64,000 bases of DNA. Origin: JAXLVB01 sp046329195. GTDB lineage: Bacteria; Bacteroidota; Bacteroidia; Cytophagales; Spirosomataceae. The stretch covers positions 248,001-312,000 of the forward strand of contig JAXLVB010000003.1 of NCBI GenBank assembly GCA_046329195.1. The letters are read 5' to 3'. Positions 8,845-17,705 of the stretch are shown piece after piece (position 1 is the first letter of the stretch; each line of letters starts with the position of its first letter). The notes beneath the pieces were generated by a model. That model did no database searches, was not told the origin of the DNA, and saw only the letters and a list, made by a program, of their open reading frames with translations. The translations under genes and the position numbers were made by a program.

Positions 8845-11436
8845 ATGCGCAATACCTATACCTTTTGTGCCCTTGGCTTATTACTGTTTATTTGCTCTAC
8901 GCATACCCACGCCCAGCCCCTTGGTAAGCTTTGGGACAAACGCTTTGGAGGAACTGATACTGATGGATTAACAAGTATGATAACCACCTCCGACGGTGGA
9001 TTTTTATTGGGCGGATATTCTTTTTCTGATGCAGTAGGCGACAAATCGCAAGCATCGCAGGGAAGCGATGACTATTGGGTAGTGAAGATAGATGGGAGCG
9101 GCAACAAGCTCTGGGACAAACGCTTTGGGGGGGCGAGTTATGATATTTTACATAGTATTATAGCGACCTCCGACGGCGGCTTTTTATTGGGCGGGTATTC
9201 TAATTCTGGTGCAGAAGGCGATAGATCACAAGCATCGCAGGGAAATGAAGACTTTTGGATAGTGAAGATAGATGGGAGCGGCAACAAGCTCTGGGACAAA
9301 CGCTTTGGGGGGGCGAGTTATGATAGATTATACAGTATAATAGCTACCCCGGGCGGCGGATTTTTATTGGGAGGGCTTTCTAATTCTGGTGCAGAAGGTG
9401 ATAGATCACAAGCATCGCAGGGAAATGAAGACTTTTGGGTAGTGAAGATAGATGGGAGCGGCAACAAGCTTTGGGACAAAAGATTTGGGGGGGCGGTTAA
9501 TGATGGTATATATAGCATAACAGCCACCTCCGACGGCGGATTTTTATTGGGAGGGCTTTCTTCTTCTGGCGTAGAAGGCGATAAATCGCAAGCATCGCAG
9601 GGAAGCTCTGACTACTGGGTAGTGAAGATAGATGGGAGCGGCAACAAGCTCTGGGACAAACGCTTTGGGGGGGCAGGTAATGAGTATTTTGAGAGTATGA
9701 TAGCCACCACTAATGGCGGATTTTTATTAGGAGGGTATACTAATTCTGGTGCAGGAGGCGATAAATCGCAAGCATCGCAGGGAGGCTTTGACTACTGGGT
9801 AGTGAAGATAGATGGGAGCGGTAACAAACTCTGGGACAAAGGCTTTGGGGGGGCGAGTGATGATGTTTTACGGAGTATGGTAGCTACCACCGACGGCGGA
9901 TTTTTATTGGGTGGGTTTTCCGCTTCTGGCGCAGAAGGCGATAAATCGGAGGCATCGCAGGGAAGAGAAGACTATTGGGTAGTGAAGATAAATGGTAACG
10001 GCAACAAGCTTTGGGATAAACGATTTGGGGGAACGGATTTGGAGGATTTCCATAGTATAACAGCTACCACCGACGGCGGATTTTTATTGGGTGGGGACTC
10101 TTCTTCTAGTACAGGAGGTGACAAATCGCAAGGATCAAGGGGAAGTTCAGATTATTGGGTTATTAAAGTTAAAGAGTGTACACTCACCGCTGCTATCACC
10201 CCAAGTACTCCCCAAATCATCTGCCCCGGGGCTATTTTGGCACTGAGTGGCAGTAGTTCAGGCGGTACTTCACCTACCTACTCGTGGAGTGCTGGCGGTG
10301 GGGCATTTGTGTCTAATCAGCAAAATCCTGCCTTCACGGCTCCTACAGTGGGAGGTGCTGCTTATACGCTTACACTTACTGCTTCTGCTGGGGGGTGTAC
10401 CGCCACGGCTACCGTCAGTATTAGTATTCAACAAGTTACTGTCAATATATCCCCCAATCCACTCACCGTCTGCTTGGGCCAAACCATCAACCTGAGTGCC
10501 AATGCCTCGCCCACGGCCTCTGCTTTCTTCTGGAAAGGACCTGGCAACTTTAGCTCCACCACCCAGAATATTTCTACTTATGCCACCACAACAGCCAATT
10601 TGGGGATTTATTCCGTATCGGCTACCATTGGCTCGTGTGTAGTCACCACTACTGCTGAGATTAAGTCGGAGGCTATTCTCAAGGCTGGCGTCATAGGGAC
10701 ACCTTGCCTCGGTGGTACTATCCAGTTTACAGCCTCGGGGATGACTTCTTACTCTTGGTCAAGACCTATTAATAATTTTAACTCTAACCTTCCTAATCCC
10801 GTCATCCCCAGCTCCACCATGAACGATGCTGGTATCTATTTCCTCACCGCTCGTTCGGGAGCTTGTGTCACTTCTACACTCGTCTCGGTTCTGATTGCTG
10901 GCTCGGGCATTAATCCTTCCTTCTCGGTAAATCCTTCCACTATTGCCGCTGGCGCTACTGTAGCCCTCAGTGCCGCTTCGGCTACGGGGGTGTATTCGTG
11001 GAGTGGGCCTAATGGTTTTTCGGGGAATACTCGTACCAAAAGCATCCCTAATTTCCAATCGGCTAACAATGGCACTTATCGCCTCACGTTGACGGTAGGG
11101 ACCTGTACGGGCTACACCGAAAAGAACATCAGCATCAACTCTGCTACTCGATTGGCTGCCGCTGAAACCGAACCAATAGAGATGGAAATCAATGCGTATC
11201 CCAACCCCGTGACGCATACGCTCACCGTGGAAATCAAGCTGAAAGAGCCTGCGGCTCTGCAACTGAACTTAGTTAATTCCGTCGGCAAAGACAGTGGAAC
11301 TTGGCAACTCAACGAAGTAAGTATCTTCCACAAAACCGAATTGAATCTGGCTGATTTACAGGGTGGAGTGTATCTCTTGCAAGCGCAAGCAGGCAGGCAG
11401 AAAGTGGTTAAACGGGTGGTTAAGATTCAGTATTAA
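8845..11436 (+). CDS. T9SS-secreted protein with seven 60-aa propeller-like repeats
   Basis: A predicted secreted protein of 863 aa: signal peptide 1-24 (ending THAQ), seven consecutive 60-aa repeats at about 27-442 (KLWDKRFGG, then SDGGFLLGGYS, then DYWVVKIDGSGN), Ig-like/PKD-like domains about 445-770, and a T9SS type-A sorting domain (YPNPVTHTL, KRVVKIQY). Repeats of this kind are usually assigned to beta-propeller-like folds; seven copies fit a seven-bladed propeller. The repeat period is exactly 180 bp and the units are very alike at DNA level. Five units carry a run of seven G inside the KRFGG codons. The last 450 bp are almost the same as the end of the preceding T9SS gene. Function unknown; surface binding is inference. 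Confidence 0.9.
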   Translation: MRNTYTFCALGLLLFICSTHTHAQPLGKLWDKRFGGTDTDGLTSMITTSDGGFLLGGYSFSDAVGDKSQASQGSDDYWVVKIDGSGNKLWDKRFGGASYDILHSIIATSDGGFLLGGYSNSGAEGDRSQASQGNEDFWIVKIDGSGNKLWDKRFGGASYDRLYSIIATPGGGFLLGGLSNSGAEGDRSQASQGNEDFWVVKIDGSGNKLWDKRFGGAVNDGIYSITATSDGGFLLGGLSSSGVEGDKSQASQGSSDYWVVKIDGSGNKLWDKRFGGAGNEYFESMIATTNGGFLLGGYTNSGAGGDKSQASQGGFDYWVVKIDGSGNKLWDKGFGGASDDVLRSMVATTDGGFLLGGFSASGAEGDKSEASQGREDYWVVKINGNGNKLWDKRFGGTDLEDFHSITATTDGGFLLGGDSSSSTGGDKSQGSRGSSDYWVIKVKECTLTAAITPSTPQIICPGAILALSGSSSGGTSPTYSWSAGGGAFVSNQQNPAFTAPTVGGAAYTLTLTASAGGCTATATVSISIQQVTVNISPNPLTVCLGQTINLSANASPTASAFFWKGPGNFSSTTQNISTYATTTANLGIYSVSATIGSCVVTTTAEIKSEAILKAGVIGTPCLGGTIQFTASGMTSYSWSRPINNFNSNLPNPVIPSSTMNDAGIYFLTARSGACVTSTLVSVLIAGSGINPSFSVNPSTIAAGATVALSAASATGVYSWSGPNGFSGNTRTKSIPNFQSANNGTYRLTLTVGTCTGYTEKNISINSATRLAAAETEPIEMEINAYPNPVTHTLTVEIKLKEPAALQLNLVNSVGKDSGTWQLNEVSIFHKTELNLADLQGGVYLLQAQAGRQKVVKRVVKIQY
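8926..10170 (+). repeat. Seven 180-bp in-frame tandem repeats
   Basis: The unit AAGCTCTGGGACAAACGCTT and its surroundings recur every 180 bp. Runs of seven G occur at 9127, 9307, 9487, 9667 and 9847; the seventh unit has only five G and the first has GGAGG. Confidence 0.9.
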
Positions 11437-11451
11437 GCCATGACCATGTTC

Positions 11452-11481
11452 AAAAAAGCAGGCCTCAGTGCCTGCTTTTTT
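11452..11481 (+). terminator. Rho-independent terminator
   Basis: A 12-bp perfect stem (AAAAAAGCAGGC / GCCTGCTTTTTT) with a 6-base loop lies 15 bp after the stop of the 60-aa-repeat protein gene. Its A and T flanks would let it work in both directions. Confidence 0.9.
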
Positions 11482-11538
11482 GTTAAATAGGCCTTACTTC
11501 AAGTAGTAAATGCTTTTTATACTACCTTTGCTTGACAA

Positions 11539-13251
11539 ATGTCAGCCGCCAACTACATCGTGAAAGGGTTTCTATTCGTTATTTCATTTTTTGTAACTAC
11601 CTCTTGTTTAGCTCAATACGAAAAATTCCTTCATCAAACCTTTGAGGGAAGAGCCAAGTTATTTGGTAATTTTTGGGCTGAAAAAACCGTCAATAATCAA
11701 TACGACTCTTCGTTGTTTTTCCGAGAAATATTGGCCATCAGAGCGTTGGCTGTTCAGCACCGAGACGAAGCCCTCGAAATGGACACGTACATGGCAGAAT
11801 TGAGTTTTTTTGTTTATCGAAAAAAATATTCTGACCAAACGGCTCTGGCAACGCTCAACCGTATCCTCAAAAAAGCCCAAGAAAAACATCTTTTGCACGA
11901 AGCCTCCGTGGAGAAGCATTTCGGGGTGATGTATTTTTATCGTCTCAAAAACTACGAGTTGGCATTTGAGCATTTTCTTCGGATGTATGAACTGGTCAAA
12001 AATATCAGCAAGCGAGATTTTCCTGATAAAACCAATTGCATCAAAGAGTTCGCTTACGCCTATTATTATTTTGACGATTATCCCAAAACCATTGAGCTGA
12101 CTAAAGCAGCAGTCCGTAGCGAATTGGAAGTAGGCGAGTCGGCACATTTGTGTAGAAACTACAATCTCATCGGCATCTGCTTTCGCAAGTTGAAGCAAAC
12201 CGATTCTTCCGACTATTATTTTAAACAATCTATTCAAACGGCCCAGACCCGCCACGATACCTTGTGGATAGGAATCAACATTGGCGAACTCGGATACAAT
12301 GCTTTTCTCAGACAGCAGTTTGAGCAGGCCAAACCCTTACTCACTCAGGCTCTAAACATTGTCAAGCCCCGTAAAGAGGTCCTGAGCACGGCCAAGGCAT
12401 TGACCATTTTGGGAGCAATAGCGCTTTTCAACAACCAAGACACCGAGGCACGGGCATTGTTAGTAGAGGCCAAAAAGTATGCCGATGTGCAAAAAGAACT
12501 CGTATTGTATGACTTTCTTTACCCCTGGCTGTTGAAGTTGTACGTTCGGCTCAACCGCCCTCAGCTGGCCCTCATGTATTCTGACTCCGTTGCATGGGTC
12601 AAAGACAGCCTACAGAGGCAATTCAATGCTCGTAAGCTTTTGAAAGCCCAGCAGAAAGCCGACCTCCAACACTACCGAGATGAGTTAGAAAAACAAAGAC
12701 AACTCAAACTGCTGGAGCGAAACGCTCTTATTGCATTGATGGTCGTTTTGATGGTATTGGCCGTTTATGTATATATGACCCAGCGAAAAAAGTTTTTGAA
12801 AAATCAACTCTCTACCCAGCAACAACTTCAAAATCAAGAACAAGAACTGTTGAAGGCGACTCAACAATTGCGTCAGTTTGCTCAACATATTTCAGAAAAA
12901 AACAAACTCGTGGAGGAGCTTCAGCAAAAGGCAGGAGAAAATATCTCTGGCGACTACTTGAAGCAACTCCAACAGTCGATTCTGCTGACCGATGAGCAGT
13001 GGGAAAGCTTCCGTGAATTGTTTGAACAAGTGCACCAGGGCTTTTTGGCTCGCCTTCGAGAAAAACTTCCGCAACTTACCCCCTCCGAAACTCGATTCAT
13101 GGCTTTAACCAAATTGAGGTTCAACAACAAAGAGATGGCAGCCATGCTAGGCGTATCACCTCAGAGTATTCGTACGACGGGATATCGTCTTCGCAAAAAA
13201 CTAGACCTCCCCGAAGATGCTACGCTCGACGAGTTGGCCGAATCCATTTGA
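11539..13251 (+). CDS. Membrane-anchored TPR protein with C-terminal HTH (transcriptional regulator)
   Basis: A 570-aa protein of a type common in Bacteroidota: signal peptide or N-terminal anchor 1-26 (ending SCLAQ), a helical TPR-like region about 30-390 that would lie in the periplasm, a membrane segment about 397-415 (ALIALMVVLMVLAVYVYM), a Gln-rich coiled coil about 420-480, and a C-terminal HTH about 513-570 (LTPSETRFMALTKLRFNNKE, then MLGVSPQSIRTTGYRLRKKL). It would carry a signal from the periplasm to a cytoplasmic DNA-binding domain without a kinase. A TACCTTTG -7-like box at 11523-11530 sits only 8 nt before the ATG, so the mRNA may have almost no leader. It is flanked by T9SS surface-protein genes and may regulate one of them, but no operator evidence ties it to a target. 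Confidence 0.82.
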   Translation: MSAANYIVKGFLFVISFFVTTSCLAQYEKFLHQTFEGRAKLFGNFWAEKTVNNQYDSSLFFREILAIRALAVQHRDEALEMDTYMAELSFFVYRKKYSDQTALATLNRILKKAQEKHLLHEASVEKHFGVMYFYRLKNYELAFEHFLRMYELVKNISKRDFPDKTNCIKEFAYAYYYFDDYPKTIELTKAAVRSELEVGESAHLCRNYNLIGICFRKLKQTDSSDYYFKQSIQTAQTRHDTLWIGINIGELGYNAFLRQQFEQAKPLLTQALNIVKPRKEVLSTAKALTILGAIALFNNQDTEARALLVEAKKYADVQKELVLYDFLYPWLLKLYVRLNRPQLALMYSDSVAWVKDSLQRQFNARKLLKAQQKADLQHYRDELEKQRQLKLLERNALIALMVVLMVLAVYVYMTQRKKFLKNQLSTQQQLQNQEQELLKATQQLRQFAQHISEKNKLVEELQQKAGENISGDYLKQLQQSILLTDEQWESFRELFEQVHQGFLARLREKLPQLTPSETRFMALTKLRFNNKEMAAMLGVSPQSIRTTGYRLRKKLDLPEDATLDELAESI

Positions 13252-13270
13252 GCCTGAGCAGTTACTAGCT

Positions 13271-13310
13271 ATTGGCGGTCCGCCATAGCACAGTCGCTAC
13301 CGTTGATTTT
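13271..13310 (+). terminator. Weak hairpin after the TPR/HTH gene
   Basis: CTATTGGCGG/CCGCCATAG can fold as an imperfect stem with a minimal loop, and a run of T begins about 15 bases later. It is a tentative terminator only. The rest of 13311-13450 is AT-rich and shows nothing further. Confidence 0.3.
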
Positions 13311-13458
13311 TTTACAATATCCTGAATATCAATAGATAGCAAACTAAAAAACAATCGTTTACGATAAATTATTTTTACTCACGCACCTACCCATTATTGT
13401 TTTTTCTTCTCCAAAAGCATCCTCTGTCTCAATTGTGACGTTTTTGTGACGGTGTTTT

Positions 13459-13490
13459 TTTGTGCTGCAACACCCTTGGGCACATCTTTA
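13459..13490 (+). promoter_or_regulatory. Possible promoter of the 46-aa ORF and the following T9SS gene
   Basis: TTTG at 13459-13462, a 20-base spacer and CATCTTTA at 13483-13490 loosely match the Bacteroidota promoter, with two mismatches in the -7 box. It ends 4 bases before the small ORF. Confidence 0.35.
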
Positions 13491-13494
13491 CACC

Positions 13495-13635
13495 ATGGTG
13501 TTTACTAAATTCCTCTCCTACTTATTTCAGAAGCCTTGGCTGGCCATTCTCCTCATTATCTTGGTGTTTGGGCTACTTATCTTGTTGGTATGGCTTGCGT
13601 ATGATGATGACATTCAACACCTCACTTTATCCTAA
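13495..13635 (+). CDS. Possible 46-aa single-span membrane peptide
   Basis: A short frame, ATG at 13495 to TAA at 13633, codes for a peptide with a basic aromatic N-terminus (MVFTKFLSYLFQKP), a strongly hydrophobic segment of about 22 residues rich in Leu, Ile and Val, and an acidic tail (YDDDIQHLTLS). The charge pattern and the absence of rare runs look like a genuine small membrane protein. It lies 49 bp before the next large gene and on the same strand, so it may be co-transcribed. No family was recognised. It could also be a chance frame in the leader. Confidence 0.45.
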   Translation: MVFTKFLSYLFQKPWLAILLIILVFGLLILLVWLAYDDDIQHLTLS

Positions 13636-13684
13636 TCAAGCCTTAACACTTATTTTCTCCATTATTACTCAATCCATTTACCTT

Positions 13685-16600
13685 ATGAAAAGTCTTGTTT
13701 ACCTTTTGCTTTTGTGTTGTGTTGCTGTTCCTTCGTTGGCTCGCACTTGGTTTGTTAAACCCACTGGTACGGGTACTGATGGCACCTCTTGGGCTACCGC
13801 CGTTGATTTAAAATATGCCTTACGAAATGCTGAAACTTGCATGGGCGAAGTGCTCAATATTTCTTCCCCAAGCCCCAGCCAAACAGGCACCACTGGTTCA
13901 TGGACAGTACCAGTGGGTGGACCATATAAAGTAAGAATTACAGCCAAAGGAGCTAAGGGAGGTAATAGTTATAGTGGAGCAGGAGCAGTAATGGTAGGCG
14001 AATTCATTGTTTTTTCAGGGCAAGTTCTTCAGGCCCAGGCAGGTAGTCCAGGAATAAATGGAACTGGAGGTGGCGGTGGAGGTGGCGGGTCTGGGGTACA
14101 GTTATCGGATGGTACTTTATTGATTCTTGCAGGTGGTGGCGGAGGTGGCAGTTATTTTGGTGGGGGAGCGGGTAGGATTTCATCAGGCAATGGCAATGGA
14201 GGTGTAGAAAACAGCAATACAACTGCGGGTGGTAGCGGCGGTGGTATCTTAAGCGCTGGGGGTAATGGTGGTACAGATGGCAATGGATCAGCCCCAACCG
14301 GGGGGGGCTCAGGCTATGGGGCTACAGGTGGTAATCAACGAAATTGTGGTGGTAGCACAAGCGGATATGGTGGTGGCGGTTTTGGCGGCGGCGGCGGCGG
14401 TAATTGTGCTCAGGGCGGCGGAGGAGGAGGAGGCTATACCGGAGGCAATGGCGGAACAATTAATCAAGGTGCGGGCGGCGGTGGTTCCTACAATCTCGGT
14501 AGCAACCAAAATAATGCCGGCGGTGCCAACAACGGCGGCGGACAAGTCATCATCGAGTGCCTCGGTGCGGCTACTGTATCGGCTACAGCCACGCCTACCC
14601 AGCCTACCTGTGCTTCGCCTACGCAAGGCAGCCTCAGTATAGACCTCAGCGACGACCTCAACGGCGCCAATTCGGGTGGGGTCGAATACGCCATTGTATC
14701 AGGCAATAGTTTTAGCGGCACACCCACGTTTGCTGCCATCACCGCAGATCCTTTAAACCTTAGCACTGGTACAGGTACAACTGCTGGTGCATATACCGTT
14801 CGGATTCGCCTCAAATATAACCCCACGATTTTTGTAGATCAATCCTACACGCTGGCTCGTCCATGTAACTGTACTTTTTACGTAAAATCCAACGCCTCTG
14901 GCACTAATAATGGATCTTCATGGACAAACGCTTTCACCAATCTGCAAGATGCCCTTGCAACGGCTTGCAGCGGAGCGCAAATCTGGGTAGCCAAAGGTAC
15001 CTATAAGCCCGGCACCAGCCGAAGCGCTTCGTTCAGCATGAAAGCCGGGGTGAAAATTTATGGTAGCTTTGCCGGCACAGAATCTGACCTCTCCGAACGA
15101 ACTTCTGCCGTAATGGCGGCCAACACCAGTGTCTTGAGCGGCGATTTGAACGACAACGATGTCATCACCGGTAGCGGTAGTACCCTGAGTATTACAGGCA
15201 ATGATGAAAACTGCTATCATGTAGTAAAGAATGATAATTATAGTAACCCCGTAACCACGAACAATTCGCTTTTGGATGGCTTCACTATTTCGGGAGGTAA
15301 CGGTTCTTATGGTGGTGGGATGTATAATACCAATAACTCTCCTAATCTTGTCAATATTACTTTCTTAGGCAATTATGCTAGCTTAGGAGGCGCAATCTAT
15401 AACACTCTTAGTGCCTCCCCAAGCCTTACTACTGTCACCTTTGAGAAAAATCAGGCTTCAAAAGGTGGTGGGATGTATAATAATAGCACCTCGAGCCCAG
15501 CACTTAACAATGTTATTTTTAGGGGAAATAAGGCTGATGGCGACGGTGGTGGAATTTGCAATGAGAGTGGCAATGTAAGCCTAAGTCGTGTCTATTTCAT
15601 TAATAATCAAGCAAGTTATGGCGGAGGAATATACGATTATTATGCCTATGGAAACCGAAACAATGTCGTTTTCTTAGGGAATATTGCTTCTGAAAATGGC
15701 GGCGGAATCTATAGCTCAAGTACAACCTATGCTAATTTCAACCACATCACTTTTATAGGTAATCAGGCTTCTAATGGTGGAGGAATTTTCAATGACAATA
15801 AGTCAGACGCTCAAATACGCTACAAAAACGGAATCTTTTGGGGAAATACTGCGTCTGGAGCTGGACCAGATATGAAATGCCAAACCGGAACCATTAAGCT
15901 CAACAATTGCCTATTGCAGTTAGAATCTGGCAACTATAGCAGCGGTTTTAGTTTAGAGGGAAACATGCTCTACGCCCAAGATCCTTTGTTTGTCAATGCT
16001 GCTGACCCCGATGGAGCAGATAATATCTTCGGCACTGCTGACGATGGCATACGCCTTTCTCCTTGCTCTCCTGCCATCAATGTGGGTGATAATAGCGGCG
16101 CAGAAGGTACTGATATAACGGGCAATCCTCGTATTTTTGGTAGTACGGTCGATTTAGGAGCCTATGAGTATCAAGCTAATCCGATAAGTAAGCCCACAGC
16201 CACAGCCAGTACTACTAGCACATTCGTTTGTCAAGGAAAAAATCTTTCACTAGCTGCCAGTGGAGGAAATACCTTCTCATGGAACGGCCCAATTGGAAGC
16301 AATTTTAGCAGTACGGCTCAAAACCTCAGCCTCGTTGCCAGTAGCACGGTATTCTCAGGCGTTTATTCCGTCACTGTGCTGAATGCTAATTGTCCTCTTA
16401 CCGCTACAGCTACCGTCAGTATTAGTGTTCAACAAGCTACTGTCAATATATCACCTAATCCCCTCACCGTTTGCCTTGGCCAAACTATCAACCTGAGTGC
16501 CAATACCTCCCCTACCGCCTCGGCCTTCTCCTGGAAAGGACCCGCTGGCTTTTCGAGTGCCGCTCAATCAATCACTACTTACGCCACTACTACGGCCAAT

Positions 16601-17437
16601 CTGGGCATCTATTCCGTCTCGGCTACGATTGGCTCCTGTACGGTTTCGGCTATGGCTGAGGTTAAGTCTAATGCTATTCTCAAAGCGGGTGTCGTGGGTC
16701 TGCCGTGTGTGGGAGGAACGATTCAACTCACGGCCTCGGGGATGACTTCTTACTCTTGGTCAAGACCTACCAATAACTTTAACTCTACCCTCCAGAATCC
16801 TGTTATCCCCAGCTCCACCATGAACGACGCAGGGATTTATTTCCTCACCGCTCGCTCTGGCTCTTGTGTAGCTTCGGCCTTAATGTCTGTGTTGTTGTCG
16901 GGTACGGGCATTAATCCTGCTTTCTCTGTAAGCCCTTCTTCTGTTGCCGCTGGCGCTACCGTTTCGCTCAGTGCTGCTTCGGCTACGGGAACTTACTTAT
17001 GGTCTGGTCCCAATAGTTTTTCGGGGAATACTCGTACCAAAACCCTTAATAATTTCCAAGCGGCTAACAATGGCGTCTATCGCCTCACGCTGACAGTGGG
17101 GACGTGTAAGGGTTATGCCGAAAAGACGATTTCTCTCAACACTGCTACTCGATTGGCGACCACCGAGTCGGAGCCGATTGATATGAATATCAATGCCTAC
17201 CCCAACCCAGTAACGCATACGCTTACGGTAGAGGTGCGGCTCAAGGAACCGTCGGCTTTGCAGTTGAATTTGGTTAACTCCGTAGGAAAAAACAGTGGTG
17301 CTTGGCAGCTCAATGAAGTAAGTACGTTCCACCAAACCGAATTAAATCTAGCTGATTTACAGGGCGGTATCTATCTACTCCAAGCACAGGCCGATAAGCA
17401 AAAAATTGTCAAACGGGTGGTGAAGATTCAGTATTGA
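13685..17437 (+). CDS. T9SS-secreted protein with glycine-rich domain and beta-helix
   Basis: A 1250-aa predicted surface protein. The ATG at 13685 is chosen because it begins a clear signal peptide (MKSLVYLLLLCCVAVPSLA, 19 aa); the frame continues upstream to 13460 but that part has no signal and overlaps the small ORF. Residues about 74-292 form a glycine-rich domain (AKGAKGGNSYSGAGAVMVG, then many GGGGGGG runs, ending QVIIEC), like the glycine-rich domain of ALK-type receptors and many bacterial surface proteins. A beta-helix module at about 396-835 opens with FYVKSNASGTNNGSSW. Ig-like domains follow, then the type-A sorting domain (YPNPVTHTL at about 1175, KRVVKIQY at the end). The last 1 kb belongs to the C-terminal module family shared with the genes at 2861, 8845, 17706 and 44077. 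Confidence 0.88.
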   Translation: MKSLVYLLLLCCVAVPSLARTWFVKPTGTGTDGTSWATAVDLKYALRNAETCMGEVLNISSPSPSQTGTTGSWTVPVGGPYKVRITAKGAKGGNSYSGAGAVMVGEFIVFSGQVLQAQAGSPGINGTGGGGGGGGSGVQLSDGTLLILAGGGGGGSYFGGGAGRISSGNGNGGVENSNTTAGGSGGGILSAGGNGGTDGNGSAPTGGGSGYGATGGNQRNCGGSTSGYGGGGFGGGGGGNCAQGGGGGGGYTGGNGGTINQGAGGGGSYNLGSNQNNAGGANNGGGQVIIECLGAATVSATATPTQPTCASPTQGSLSIDLSDDLNGANSGGVEYAIVSGNSFSGTPTFAAITADPLNLSTGTGTTAGAYTVRIRLKYNPTIFVDQSYTLARPCNCTFYVKSNASGTNNGSSWTNAFTNLQDALATACSGAQIWVAKGTYKPGTSRSASFSMKAGVKIYGSFAGTESDLSERTSAVMAANTSVLSGDLNDNDVITGSGSTLSITGNDENCYHVVKNDNYSNPVTTNNSLLDGFTISGGNGSYGGGMYNTNNSPNLVNITFLGNYASLGGAIYNTLSASPSLTTVTFEKNQASKGGGMYNNSTSSPALNNVIFRGNKADGDGGGICNESGNVSLSRVYFINNQASYGGGIYDYYAYGNRNNVVFLGNIASENGGGIYSSSTTYANFNHITFIGNQASNGGGIFNDNKSDAQIRYKNGIFWGNTASGAGPDMKCQTGTIKLNNCLLQLESGNYSSGFSLEGNMLYAQDPLFVNAADPDGADNIFGTADDGIRLSPCSPAINVGDNSGAEGTDITGNPRIFGSTVDLGAYEYQANPISKPTATASTTSTFVCQGKNLSLAASGGNTFSWNGPIGSNFSSTAQNLSLVASSTVFSGVYSVTVLNANCPLTATATVSISVQQATVNISPNPLTVCLGQTINLSANTSPTASAFSWKGPAGFSSAAQSITTYATTTANLGIYSVSATIGSCTVSAMAEVKSNAILKAGVVGLPCVGGTIQLTASGMTSYSWSRPTNNFNSTLQNPVIPSSTMNDAGIYFLTARSGSCVASALMSVLLSGTGINPAFSVSPSSVAAGATVSLSAASATGTYLWSGPNSFSGNTRTKTLNNFQAANNGVYRLTLTVGTCKGYAEKTISLNTATRLATTESEPIDMNINAYPNPVTHTLTVEVRLKEPSALQLNLVNSVGKNSGAWQLNEVSTFHQTELNLADLQGGIYLLQAQADKQKIVKRVVKIQY

Positions 17438-17451
17438 GAAGTAGTCAGCGT

Positions 17452-17484
17452 AGTACTTCCAAATTTTCAATATTTGGAAGTACT
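17452..17484 (+). terminator. Hairpin after the glycine-rich T9SS gene
   Basis: A perfect 13-bp stem (AGTACTTCCAAAT / ATTTGGAAGTACT) with a 7-base loop lies 15 bp after the stop codon. There is no T tract, so it is a terminator or 3'-end structure. Confidence 0.6.
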
Positions 17485-17705
17485 CAAAGATAATAAAGAC
17501 GGTAACATTCCTTTACCTGCGCTACTATCTGACGTTTTTTGAATTTAAACGCTCCTTCAACACGAGTCATAAAAGTCCGTAATTAGTAAACATCTGGTTA
17601 TGGAGTGAAGGATAATTTCAGAGAAGGTATAGAATAAGCCTTTTTTATGCCAAAGAAATCCTTTCTTGATAACGTAAGTCAAACTCTTTAAAAATAGCTA
17701 AATCA

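Noticed and set aside
13460..13684. Upstream extension of the 13685 reading frame
   Set aside because: It would bury the signal peptide inside the protein and overlap the more convincing small membrane ORF.
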